8,267 nucleotides of DNA from Bacillota bacterium (GCA_023398855.1 JAEWRS010000440.1:1-8267); one strand, 5' to 3'; shown: positions 1-6,016, counted from the first letter of the stretch. Made by a program: numbers and translations. The notes: generated by a model from the sequence alone, not told the origin.

Positions 1-1
1 T

Positions 2-1087
2 TGCATATTTGCGCTTGCAGGCTGTGCCAGAAAATATGAAACTGTAAAAGTACCTGCCCTGGAGGAAGCTCAGGGCGGCTTGGGCCAGGAGGAAGGAGAG
101 GAAACAGCTCCTGTATCCATTGCAGAAGATAAAACCGGGAAAGCTCCAGGCGAAAAGCCGGCTGAGACAAGTACCCATGAGGCTGCTGTGACAATGGAGA
201 CTGCTCCTGCCTTTGCAGCGGCTGATGAGACGGTTTACGTTACTGGTAATCAGGTGAATGTAAGAAAAGCACCATCTGCCAAGGGAGAGCTCATTGGAAC
301 CATTGAAAAAGGAGCTTCCTTAAAAAGAACCGGATACAGTGAAAGCTGGAGCAGAGTAATATACCAGGATAAGGAGTGTTATATTTCTTCTCAGTACGTA
401 GCAAGGGACAAACCGGTGCAGGAGACAACTGCCGCTTTACCGGCTGTTTCCGGGAATGGGACAGGAAAGCTCATTGCCATTGATGCAGGCCATCAGGCAA
501 AGGGAAATTCTGAAAAAGAGCCCATTGGACCGGGCGCCTCTGAAACCAAGGCAAAGGTAGCTTCCGGAACCCAGGGAACGGCGACCGGCATTCCGGAATA
601 CCAACTGACTCTTGCAGTTTCCTTAAAATTAAAGCAGGAGCTTATTAACAGGGGGTATCAGGTTTATATGATACGGGAAACCCATGAAGTGAATATCAGT
701 AATGCAGAACGCGCCCAGATGGCAGATAAAAGCGGAGCGGACATATTCGTCAGGGTTCATGCCAATTCCTTAAATGACAGCAGCATCCAGGGAGCACTTA
801 CCATGTGCCAGACATCTAAAAATCCTTATAATGGAAACCTGTACAGCAAAAGTCTCTCTCTTTCCCAAGCTGTTGTGAACGGGATCTGCGGCCAGACCGG
901 GTTTAAGAACCGGGGTGTGCAGGAAACAGATTCCATGAGCGGCATCAACTGGTGCAATATACCGGTGACTATCGTGGAAATGGGATTCATGAGCAATGCA
1001 GAAGAAGATAAGAAGATGGCAACCGAGGAATACCGGGATAAGATTGCAAAAGGGATTGCCGACGGTATTGATGCATATTATAAATAA
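2..1087 (+). CDS. N-acetylmuramoyl-L-alanine amidase, SH3b plus Amidase_3, lipoprotein; 5' end outside window
   Basis: Zinc amidase that cuts the bond between N-acetylmuramate and L-alanine in peptidoglycan. The reading frame is open from base 2; the first visible codons read CIFALAGCARKYE, where LAGC (14-25) is a lipobox, so the protein is probably lipid-anchored at Cys (23-25) on the outer face of the membrane. The true start and most of the signal peptide lie upstream; a TTG at 80 is in frame but sits after the lipobox, so I reject it as the start. A Pro/Glu/Thr-rich linker follows, then an SH3b domain (about 230-410, with VNVRKAPS and a GT.EKG turn), then Amidase_3 (about 468-1085). Expected zinc ligands are His in DAGH (491-493), Glu in PEYQ (596-598) and His in VHAN (758-760); the catalytic Glu is in VEMGF (977-979). 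The catalytic core is intact. The specific cellular role (division, sporulation or turnover) cannot be told. Confidence 0.93.
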   Translation, partial: CIFALAGCARKYETVKVPALEEAQGGLGQEEGEETAPVSIAEDKTGKAPGEKPAETSTHEAAVTMETAPAFAAADETVYVTGNQVNVRKAPSAKGELIGTIEKGASLKRTGYSESWSRVIYQDKECYISSQYVARDKPVQETTAALPAVSGNGTGKLIAIDAGHQAKGNSEKEPIGPGASETKAKVASGTQGTATGIPEYQLTLAVSLKLKQELINRGYQVYMIRETHEVNISNAERAQMADKSGADIFVRVHANSLNDSSIQGALTMCQTSKNPYNGNLYSKSLSLSQAVVNGICGQTGFKNRGVQETDSMSGINWCNIPVTIVEMGFMSNAEEDKKMATEEYRDKIAKGIADGIDAYYK

Positions 1088-1098
1088 GAGCAATAAGA

Positions 1099-1166
1099 AA
1101 GAACAGCTGTTTTGTACCTTTCTTCCTCAAGGAAGAAATCTGGTGAGAGACAACTGTTCTTCTTTG
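1099..1166 (+). terminator. Long compound hairpin after the amidase, probable terminator
   Basis: Nested inverted repeats begin 11 nt after the amidase stop. The core is a perfect 8-bp stem tttcttcc/ggaagaaa (1119-1126 and 1131-1138) with a TCAA loop. An outer 8-bp arm aagaacag (1099-1106) pairs with ctgttctt (1154-1161), and ttgt/acaa (1112-1115, 1150-1153) and acc/ggt pair in between with bulges. The downstream side is T-rich (ttcttctttgtattt) but has no clean run of T, so termination is probable rather than certain. Confidence 0.5.
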
Positions 1167-1233
1167 TATTTACCGGAACAGGCATAAACAAAGAAAAAAG
1201 GGCATACATTTTCCTGAAATGCGGCTGAAAATC

Positions 1234-1239
1234 AAGGAG
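1234..1239 (+). promoter_or_regulatory. Ribosome binding site that sets the patatin start
   Basis: AAGGAG lies 9 nt before the ATG at 1249. It lies downstream of the in-frame ATG at 1219, so the later ATG is preferred. Confidence 0.75.
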
Positions 1240-1248
1240 AATGGAATC

Positions 1249-2136
1249 ATGGCGGATTACGGGCTGGCGTTAGCAGGAGGAGGGACCAGAGGAGCGGCAC
1301 ATGTGGGAGTATTGTCAGCACTGGAGGAAGCGGGACTTCTTCCGCAACGGATCGCAGGAGCCAGTGCCGGCAGCATTGTGGCCGGATTATATGCATCAGG
1401 GATGAGCATCGGAGACATGAGAGAAACGGTACGGTGGCTGTCCAAACATGGCAGAAGTCTCATTGATCCTGATATTTTAGGAATTACTTTATTTTTACCT
1501 CAGATTCTGCTGGGCAGGGAGACAACACTGAAAGGGCTTATAAAGGGGAACCGGCTCCAACGTTTCCTGTGCAGTTTAACAGATGGGATGGAGATTCAGG
1601 GTAACTGCCGGGGGCTTTTGATTCCTGCTGTGGATATAAACAGCGGAAATACGGTCACCTTTACGAACCTGTTTAAGGAAGAAATTCCTCTTTCTGCTTT
1701 AAGGCAGGAGCATGTGAAATGGGAGAGGAACGGACTCCTCTGTGATATTATGATGGCAAGTTCTTCGGTTCCGGCAGTATTCCAGCCAAGACAGATGAAC
1801 GGATTCCTTCTGGTGGATGGTGGATTGACTAATAATCTTCCAGTAGATCTTTTTATTTCTGCAGGAGAGGCCAGGGTTATTGCGGTTGACATTGGAGAGG
1901 AATATGAGAGCCCTCATGACTATTCCATTATTGAAGTTGCGTTCCATTCCTTTTCCATTATGAGCAGGGAATTAAAGGACTGCCGGTCCAGCGGTGAGAT
2001 TTTGCTGTTAAAGCCGCCAATGCCAAAAGGAGCAGGACTTTTAACTTTTGAATGTATGGAAAAGTGTATGGAAAGCGGCTATGTGTACACAAAAAAGATG
2101 ATGCCCCGTATCCGGCGGGCATTGGAAAATAAATAG
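1249..2136 (+). CDS. Patatin-like phospholipase/esterase (RssA/YchK type)
   Basis: Predicted cytoplasmic serine hydrolase of the patatin family, acting on acyl esters through a Ser-Asp dyad; the natural substrate is unknown. With the start at ATG 1249 (AAGGAG 9 nt upstream) the protein has 295 residues, normal for stand-alone bacterial patatins. An in-frame ATG at 1219 would add ten residues but has no good ribosome site. The order of motifs is complete: oxyanion loop GGGTRG (residues 10-15), nucleophile elbow GASAGS with Ser39, and the DGG motif with Asp190 followed by NNLP. No signal peptide or membrane segment is seen. It is flanked by hairpins on both sides, so it is probably a single-gene unit; the neighbours give no clue to its role. 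The family call is firm, the substrate is not known. Confidence 0.92.
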   Translation: MADYGLALAGGGTRGAAHVGVLSALEEAGLLPQRIAGASAGSIVAGLYASGMSIGDMRETVRWLSKHGRSLIDPDILGITLFLPQILLGRETTLKGLIKGNRLQRFLCSLTDGMEIQGNCRGLLIPAVDINSGNTVTFTNLFKEEIPLSALRQEHVKWERNGLLCDIMMASSSVPAVFQPRQMNGFLLVDGGLTNNLPVDLFISAGEARVIAVDIGEEYESPHDYSIIEVAFHSFSIMSRELKDCRSSGEILLLKPPMPKGAGLLTFECMEKCMESGYVYTKKMMPRIRRALENK

Positions 2137-2185
2137 GACACCATACACAAAGGCAGGTTCCATCAATTACAGCGTTCTTACATAA

Positions 2186-2212
2186 AGTCACGCAGCCTCA
2201 GGCTGCGTGACT
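2186..2212. repeat. Perfect 12-bp inverted repeat with 3-nt loop (possible terminator)
   Basis: agtcacgcagcc (2186-2197), loop tca, ggctgcgtgact (2201-2212). The stem is GC-rich and has no mismatch. It starts 49 nt after the patatin stop and may end that transcript, but neither strand shows a U tract next to it. A small second hairpin, agac-tct-gtct (2214-2224), follows at once and is trailed by seven A. Alternatives are a factor-dependent terminator, an RNA 3' end stabiliser or a dispersed palindromic repeat. Confidence 0.6.
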
Positions 2213-2234
2213 GAGACTCTGTCTAAAAAAATAC

Positions 2235-2263
2235 TTTAAAAAGAAATCATGGAATGATATATT
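2235..2263 (+). promoter_or_regulatory. Candidate sigma-A promoter for the SSAT-like acetyltransferase
   Basis: TTTAAA (2235-2240; 4 of 6 to TTGACA), 17-bp spacer, TATATT (2258-2263; 5 of 6 to TATAAT), 71 nt before the ATG at 2335. The region is AT-rich, so chance matches are common. A small dyad gttgt-ttcagt-acaac (2274-2289) lies just downstream, where an operator could sit. Confidence 0.35.
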
Positions 2264-2321
2264 TAATAAGTCAGTTGTTTCAGTACAACAGTTGAAAAGA
2301 TATGAGAAGGAAAACAAGCCC

Positions 2322-2327
2322 AGGAGG
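2322..2327 (+). promoter_or_regulatory. Ribosome binding site that sets the GNAT start
   Basis: AGGAGG lies 7 nt before the ATG at 2335. It lies inside the longer reading frame that opens at ATG 2302, which argues against the upstream start. Confidence 0.8.
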
Positions 2328-2334
2328 AAAGAGT

Positions 2335-2811
2335 ATGGAATTGACATTCCGCTATGCCGGGAAAAAGGACAAGGCTCTTATTTTAACATTCATCAGAGAA
2401 TTGGCTGAATACGAAAAAATGCTTGAAGAGGTAACAGCTACGGAAGAATTGCTGGAGGAATGGATCTTTAACAAACAAAAAGCCGAGGTAATATTTGCCC
2501 TGTGTGATGGGGAGGAGGCCGGATTTGCTTTGTTTTTCCATAATTTCTCTACATTTTTGGGGAAAGCCGGAATTTATCTGGAAGATTTGTATGTAAAACC
2601 GGAATACAGGGGTTTTGGGATTGGAAAGGCATTATTAAAGAGGCTTGGGGCAGTTGCGAATGAGCGGGGCTACGGAAGGTTGGAATGGTGGTGCCTGGAC
2701 TGGAACAAACCCAGCATTGATTTTTACCGCTCCATGGGAGCAAAATCAATGGAGGACTGGACGGTATACCGCATAGCCGGCAATACGTTAAAGGCACTGG
2801 CAGATGAATAA
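2335..2811 (+). CDS. GNAT acetyltransferase, spermidine/spermine (SSAT/thialysine)-like
   Basis: Transfers acetyl from acetyl-CoA to an amine; likeness to the SSAT branch suggests a polyamine or lysine-like amine substrate. The start at 2335 gives 158 residues, close to the roughly 170 of animal SAT1/SAT2. From memory of the family, several blocks correspond: ELAEYEKM near residue 22, the acceptor-side segment YLEDLYVKPEYRGFGIGK (81-98) containing the acetyl-CoA pyrophosphate loop RGFGIG (92-97), and WNKPSIDFYRSMGA (123-136), with Tyr131 at the position of the usual general acid. No signal peptide. It stands alone between a hairpin and the argG terminator. Family membership is firm; the substrate is an inference. 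Thialysine, spermidine, diamines or an antibiotic amine are all possible. Confidence 0.88.
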   Translation: MELTFRYAGKKDKALILTFIRELAEYEKMLEEVTATEELLEEWIFNKQKAEVIFALCDGEEAGFALFFHNFSTFLGKAGIYLEDLYVKPEYRGFGIGKALLKRLGAVANERGYGRLEWWCLDWNKPSIDFYRSMGAKSMEDWTVYRIAGNTLKALADE

Positions 2812-2827
2812 TTGTATGCATGGATAT

Positions 2828-2868
2828 AAAAAAGGACGTACCCAGGGAAATATTCTTGTGTACGTCCT
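2828..2868 (-). terminator. argG: Rho-independent terminator of argG
   Basis: A perfect 9-bp stem aggacgtac (2833-2841) and gtacgtcct (2860-2868) encloses an 18-nt loop that has a small inner gaa/ttc pairing. Read on the minus strand, it begins 10 nt after the argG stop and runs into a tract of six T (2833 down to 2828). On the plus strand it lies just after the SSAT-like gene and is followed by aattgttt, so it may also serve as a weaker terminator for that convergent gene. Confidence 0.82.
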
Positions 2869-2878
2869 AATTGTTTGA

Positions 2879-4105
2879 TTATTTATCTGATTTTTCAACT
2901 TCCTGCATCTTCATAGCCCTCACTTTTAAGGGAAGTCCAAACAGGGTGATGAAACCTTCCGCATCGTGGTGGTCGTATAAGTCGCCAGTTGTAAAGGATG
3001 CAAGAGACTCACTGTATAAGGAATATGGTGAAGTGGTTCCTGCTTTAATGATATTACCTTTATAAAGCTTCATTTTCACTTCGCCGGTCACATATGCCTG
3101 CGTTGACTCCACAAATGCCTGAACTGCTTCACGCAGAGGTGTAAACCATTTTCCTTCATAAACGATTTGAGCAAACTTGTTGCCCATATCCTTTTTTACT
3201 TCCATGGTGGCCCGGTCAAGCACCAGTTCTTCTAACTGCTGATGAGCCTCAAGAAGGATGGTTCCGCCAGGAGTTTCATAAACACCCCGGGATTTCATTC
3301 CCACAACACGGTTTTCCACGATATCCACAATACCGATGCCGTGTTTGCCGCCCAGTTCGTTTAACTTCGTGATGATATCAGAAACCTTCATCTTTTCGCC
3401 GTTTACGCTGACAGGAATACCTTTTTCAAAGGTCATGGTCACATATTCCCCTTCATCAGGAGCCTTTTCCGGTGATACGCCCAATACTAATAAATGGTCA
3501 TAGTTTGGCTCGTTTGCCGGATCTTCCAGCTCCAGGCCTTCATGGCTGATATGCCATAAATTACGGTCACGGCTGTAGCTGTTGTCAGCAGAGAAAGGAA
3601 GGTCAATCCCATGCTGCTTGCAGTACTCGATTTCATCTTCACGGGAATTCATGGTCCATATATCAGTCATACGCCAAGGAGCGATGATCTTTAAGTCAGG
3701 AGCCAGAGCCTTGATGCCCAGTTCAAAACGGATCTGGTCGTTGCCCTTTCCGGTAGCACCATGACAGATGGCAGTAGCGCCTTCTTTTCTTGCAATCTCC
3801 ACCAGCCTCTTTGCAATAGCAGGACGAGCCATGGAGGTACCTAATAAGTACTTGTTTTCATAAACTGCATTTGCCTGGACACATGGCACAATGTAATTGT
3901 CACAGAAGTCGTCCACAAGATTTTCTATATATAGTTTGGTGGCGCCAGATAATTTGGCTCTTTCCTCCAAACCGTCTAGCTCGTTCCCCTGGCCGCAATC
4001 GATGCAGCAGCAGACGACATCATAATCAAAATTTTCCTTTAACCACGGGATAATGGCGGTAGTATCAAGGCCGCCGGAATAGGCTAAAATAACTTTGTCT
4101 TTCAT
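2879..4105 (-). CDS. argG: Argininosuccinate synthase
   Basis: Cytoplasmic enzyme of the penultimate step of arginine synthesis: citrulline plus aspartate plus ATP gives argininosuccinate, AMP and pyrophosphate. The protein has 408 residues, the usual length. The N-type ATP pyrophosphatase loop AYSGGLDTT is at residues 8-16, and the second family signature GATGKGNDQIRF is at 116-127. I place the start at 4105, because AGGAGG (4115-4120) is 9 nt upstream; the in-frame ATG at 4114 directly abuts that site and would add only three residues. It is transcribed away from argCJBD from a promoter that mirrors that of argC, and ends at its own terminator. argH, often next to argG, is not beside it here. 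The call is certain; joint ArgR control is inferred. Confidence 0.98.
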   Translation of the reverse strand: MKDKVILAYSGGLDTTAIIPWLKENFDYDVVCCCIDCGQGNELDGLEERAKLSGATKLYIENLVDDFCDNYIVPCVQANAVYENKYLLGTSMARPAIAKRLVEIARKEGATAICHGATGKGNDQIRFELGIKALAPDLKIIAPWRMTDIWTMNSREDEIEYCKQHGIDLPFSADNSYSRDRNLWHISHEGLELEDPANEPNYDHLLVLGVSPEKAPDEGEYVTMTFEKGIPVSVNGEKMKVSDIITKLNELGGKHGIGIVDIVENRVVGMKSRGVYETPGGTILLEAHQQLEELVLDRATMEVKKDMGNKFAQIVYEGKWFTPLREAVQAFVESTQAYVTGEVKMKLYKGNIIKAGTTSPYSLYSESLASFTTGDLYDHHDAEGFITLFGLPLKVRAMKMQEVEKSDK

Positions 4106-4114
4106 TATATACAT

Positions 4115-4120
4115 CCTCCT
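4115..4120 (-). promoter_or_regulatory. argG: argG ribosome binding site, decides between two ATGs
   Basis: On the minus strand AGGAGG is followed by two in-frame ATGs. The first (4114-4112) touches the site with no spacer; the second (4105-4103) has a 9-nt spacer and is therefore the likely start. Confidence 0.8.
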
Positions 4121-4151
4121 CAGTTATAATTGGATTTTCTTTCATTGAACT

Positions 4152-4186
4152 TTCATAAATATACACCAAAATCATGGATAATGCAA
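4152..4186 (-). promoter_or_regulatory. argG: argG promoter with ARG-box-like operator
   Basis: On the minus strand: -35 TTGCAT (4186-4181), 17-bp spacer, -10 TATATT (4163-4158). Over the -10 lies TGTATATTTATGAA (4165-4152), close to the ArgR/AhrC pattern TGNATWWWWATNCA with one mismatch in these 14 positions. The predicted 5' leader of argG is about 45 nt. The element aligns with the argC promoter at 27 of 36 positions without gaps. Confidence 0.7.
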
Positions 4187-4214
4187 GGGTAAAATGAAAA
4201 AATATAAAAAAAAC

Positions 4215-4249
4215 TTGCATAATATACGTTATGGATGTATAATTATGAA
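4215..4249 (+). promoter_or_regulatory. argC: argC operon promoter with ARG-box-like operator
   Basis: -35 TTGCAT (4215-4220), 17-bp spacer, perfect -10 TATAAT (4238-4243). TGTATAATTATGAA (4236-4249) covers the -10 and fits the ArgR/AhrC pattern TGNATWWWWATNCA with one mismatch. The spacer also holds a dyad, CATAA-tatacg-TTATG (4218-4233), which overlaps the -35. Arginine-dependent repression is the natural reading but is an inference; the regulator gene is not in the window. Confidence 0.72.
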
Positions 4250-4268
4250 ACGTTAATAAGTGAAATAT

Positions 4269-4376
4269 ATGGAAAAACCCTCTTTTTTTAACAGGAGCCT
4301 GCAGCATCAATGCATAAAATGCCAGAAACCGGCAAAGTCAATACATATCAGCGAAATAAACACAGATTACCCATAA
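4269..4376 (+). CDS. Possible 35-codon leader ORF upstream of argC
   Basis: An uninterrupted ATG-to-TAA frame starts about 20 nt after the predicted argC transcription start and ends 21 nt before the argC ATG. The predicted peptide begins MEKPSFFNRSLQHQ, contains CIKC and a single Arg codon (AGG). The ribosome site is poor (only aagtga before the ATG), there is no run of Arg codons and no visible attenuator, so a classic attenuation peptide is not supported. A frame of this length can easily occur by chance. It is listed because it occupies most of an otherwise unexplained leader of about 145 nt. Confidence 0.22.
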   Translation: MEKPSFFNRSLQHQCIKCQKPAKSIHISEINTDYP

Positions 4377-4382
4377 AGAGCT

Positions 4383-4389
4383 AAAGGAG
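4383..4389 (+). promoter_or_regulatory. argC: argC ribosome binding site, decides between two ATGs
   Basis: AAAGGAG is 2 nt from the ATG at 4392 but 8 nt from the in-frame ATG at 4398. The second is the likely start. Confidence 0.8.
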
Positions 4390-4397
4390 AGATGATT

Positions 4398-5438
4398 ATG
4401 ATTAAAGCTGGAATAATAGGATCAACAGGATATGCAGGCGGGGAGCTTGCAAGGCTTTTGCTCCAAAGAGATGATGTGGAGATCCTGTGGTACGGGTCCA
4501 AAAGCTATGTGGAGGAGAAATACGCTTCTATCTATCAAAACATGTTTCAGATCGTTGATGCTTCCTGCCAGGATGATAATGTGGAAGCCTTGGCGGAAAT
4601 GGCTGATGTGATTTTTACGGCAACACCCCAGGGCTTTTGCGCTTCCCTTATGAATGAAAATATTTTAAAAAATACAAAGGTCATTGATTTAAGTGCCGAT
4701 TACCGGATCAAAGATGTAGCAACCTATGAGGAATGGTATAACATGGAACACAAAACTCCCCAGTTTATAAAGGAAGCGGTTTACGGTCTTCCGGAGATCA
4801 ACAGGGAAAAGATCAAACAGGCCAGGCTCATTGCTAACCCAGGCTGTTATCCCACCTGCTCTACATTATCCATTTATCCCTTAGTAAAGGAAGGGCTGAT
4901 CGATCCCGGTACCATTATCATTGATGCCAAGTCCGGGACATCAGGTGCAGGAAGAGGCGCCAAGGTGGATAACTTATACTGCGAGGTCAATGAAAATATC
5001 AAGGCTTACGGAGTAGGTGTTCACCGTCATACGCCGGAGATTGAGGAACAGCTGTCATATGGGGCAGGATGTCCTGTCACCATCAGCTTTACTCCCCATC
5101 TGGTGCCAATGAACCGGGGGATACTCATAACTGCCTATGGAACGCTTACCAGACCTGTAACCTATGAGGAAGTAAAGGCAGTTTATGATAACTATTATGG
5201 AAATGAGTATTTTGTACGGGTTCTGGAAAAGGATGTGGTTCCTCAGACCAAATGGGTAGAAGGAAGCAATTTTGTGGATGTGAACTTTAAGATTGATCCA
5301 AGGACCAACCGGATCGTCATGATGGGCTCCATGGATAACCTGGTAAAGGGGGCCGCAGGTCAGGCAGTGCAGAATATGAATATCTTGTTTGGACTTCCGG
5401 AGAACAAAGGGCTTAAGCTGATTCCTATGTTCCCGTAA
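4398..5438 (+). CDS. argC: N-acetyl-gamma-glutamyl-phosphate reductase
   Basis: NADPH-dependent reduction of N-acetylglutamyl 5-phosphate to N-acetylglutamate 5-semialdehyde, the third step towards ornithine; cytoplasmic. The protein has 346 residues from ATG 4398, typical for the family. The N-terminal Rossmann motif is GSTGYAGGEL (residues 8-17). The catalytic Cys150 is in NPGCYPT, and HRHTPEIEEQL (209-219) gives His209 at the spacing expected for the catalytic base. SGTSGAGRGA, another conserved block, lies between them. It is the first gene of the arg operon, divergent from argG. The likely start is 4398 rather than 4392 on ribosome-site spacing. No anomalies. Confidence 0.98.
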   Translation: MIKAGIIGSTGYAGGELARLLLQRDDVEILWYGSKSYVEEKYASIYQNMFQIVDASCQDDNVEALAEMADVIFTATPQGFCASLMNENILKNTKVIDLSADYRIKDVATYEEWYNMEHKTPQFIKEAVYGLPEINREKIKQARLIANPGCYPTCSTLSIYPLVKEGLIDPGTIIIDAKSGTSGAGRGAKVDNLYCEVNENIKAYGVGVHRHTPEIEEQLSYGAGCPVTISFTPHLVPMNRGILITAYGTLTRPVTYEEVKAVYDNYYGNEYFVRVLEKDVVPQTKWVEGSNFVDVNFKIDPRTNRIVMMGSMDNLVKGAAGQAVQNMNILFGLPENKGLKLIPMFP

Positions 5439-5474
5439 GATTTCCGGATAAAGGCTTAAGAAAAGGAAAATATT

Positions 5475-5921
5475 ATGATGATTCGAACGATGACATTAAA
5501 CGATTATGACCAGGTTTATGGACTCTGGTCTGGGATTAAAGGTTTTGGGCTGCGAGCGGTTGATGATTCCAGAGAAGGTGTGGAAATGTTTTTAAAAAGA
5601 AACCCGGCAACCAGTGTGGTGGCAGAGGATAATGGAAAGATTATCGGCTCCATTCTCTGCGGCCATGACGGACGGCGGGGCTGCATGTATCATGTGTGCG
5701 TGGCAGAGGGATACAGAATGCATGGAATAGGGCAAAAGATGGCTCAAGAGGCAATGAAAAGGCTGAAAGAAGAAGGGGTTAATAAGGTCAGCCTGATTGC
5801 TTTTCAATCCAATGCCGTTGGCAACCAATTCTGGAATAAAGTAGGCTGGACCTTTCGCGATGATTTGAATTACTATGATTTTGATTTAAATGGGGCAAAC
5901 ATTACAAATTTTATTGGTTAA
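5475..5921 (+). CDS. GNAT acetyltransferase inside the arg operon (YpeA/RimI-like)
   Basis: A single-domain acetyltransferase of 148 residues. The acetyl-CoA loop RMHGIG is at residues 81-86, after the beta-4 strand CMYHVCVAEGY. A substrate-side block is CGHDGRRG (62-69), and the C-terminal part NQFWNKVGWTFRDD (117-130) is usual for the fold. GHDGRRG and the overall layout recall the YpeA group. An AAAAGGA site lies 7 nt before ATG 5475; the next codon is also ATG. It lies 36 nt after argC and is co-oriented with argJ, so it is almost certainly in the operon. Position suggests a link to N-acetylglutamate, perhaps as a short N-acetylglutamate synthase that feeds the cycle; this is inference only. 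Alternatives are acetylation of another amino acid or of a protein. No signal peptide. Confidence 0.88.
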   Translation: MMIRTMTLNDYDQVYGLWSGIKGFGLRAVDDSREGVEMFLKRNPATSVVAEDNGKIIGSILCGHDGRRGCMYHVCVAEGYRMHGIGQKMAQEAMKRLKEEGVNKVSLIAFQSNAVGNQFWNKVGWTFRDDLNYYDFDLNGANITNFIG

Positions 5922-5935
5922 GCGGGGGGATATAG

Positions 5936-6016
5936 ATGAATTTAAAAACAATATCAGCAGATTTTTCCGTTTGCAGTCTATACTGTGATTGGAACAAAGG
6001 AGGAAGAATGATATGA
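5936..6016 (+). CDS. Possible 26-codon small ORF coupled to argJ
   Basis: An ATG (5936) preceded by a G-rich ribosome-like site (ggggg, 5925-5929, spacer 6) opens a frame that fills the whole gap between the acetyltransferase and argJ. Its TGA (6014-6016) overlaps the argJ ATG (6013-6015) as ATGA, a common layout for translational coupling. The predicted peptide starts MNLKTISADF and ends NKGGRMI, with two Cys; its last codons coincide with the argJ ribosome site. No recognised family. The short length makes chance quite possible. If real it may act only by bringing ribosomes to argJ. Confidence 0.3.
   Translation: MNLKTISADFSVCSLYCDWNKGGRMI
5998..6003 (+). promoter_or_regulatory. argJ: argJ ribosome binding site
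   Basis: AGGAGG lies 9 nt before ATG 6013. This supports 6013 over the in-frame TTG at 5989, which lies upstream of the site. Confidence 0.85.

Noticed and set aside
770..1093. A 107-codon minus-strand frame across the end of the amidase
   Set aside because: It is antisense to the catalytic domain of the amidase and has no independent support.
996..1187. A 63-codon plus-strand frame after the amidase
   Set aside because: It overlaps the amidase in another frame and runs through the hairpin region, with no ribosome site.
2213..2240. Possible insertion sequence end (gagactctgtctaaaaaaa)
   Set aside because: It vaguely recalls some transposon ends, but there is no partner inverted repeat, target duplication or transposase in the window.
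4065..4310. An 81-codon minus-strand frame through the argG-argC promoter region
   Set aside because: It overlaps both promoters and the start of argG in another frame; its length reflects AT-rich sequence, not coding.
4250..4397. T-box riboswitch or arginine attenuator in the argC leader
   Set aside because: There is no T-box core of the AGGGTGGNACCGCG kind, no terminator with a strong stem, and only one Arg codon in the leader frame. The aaaaaccctcttttttt stretch forms at most a very weak A-T hairpin.
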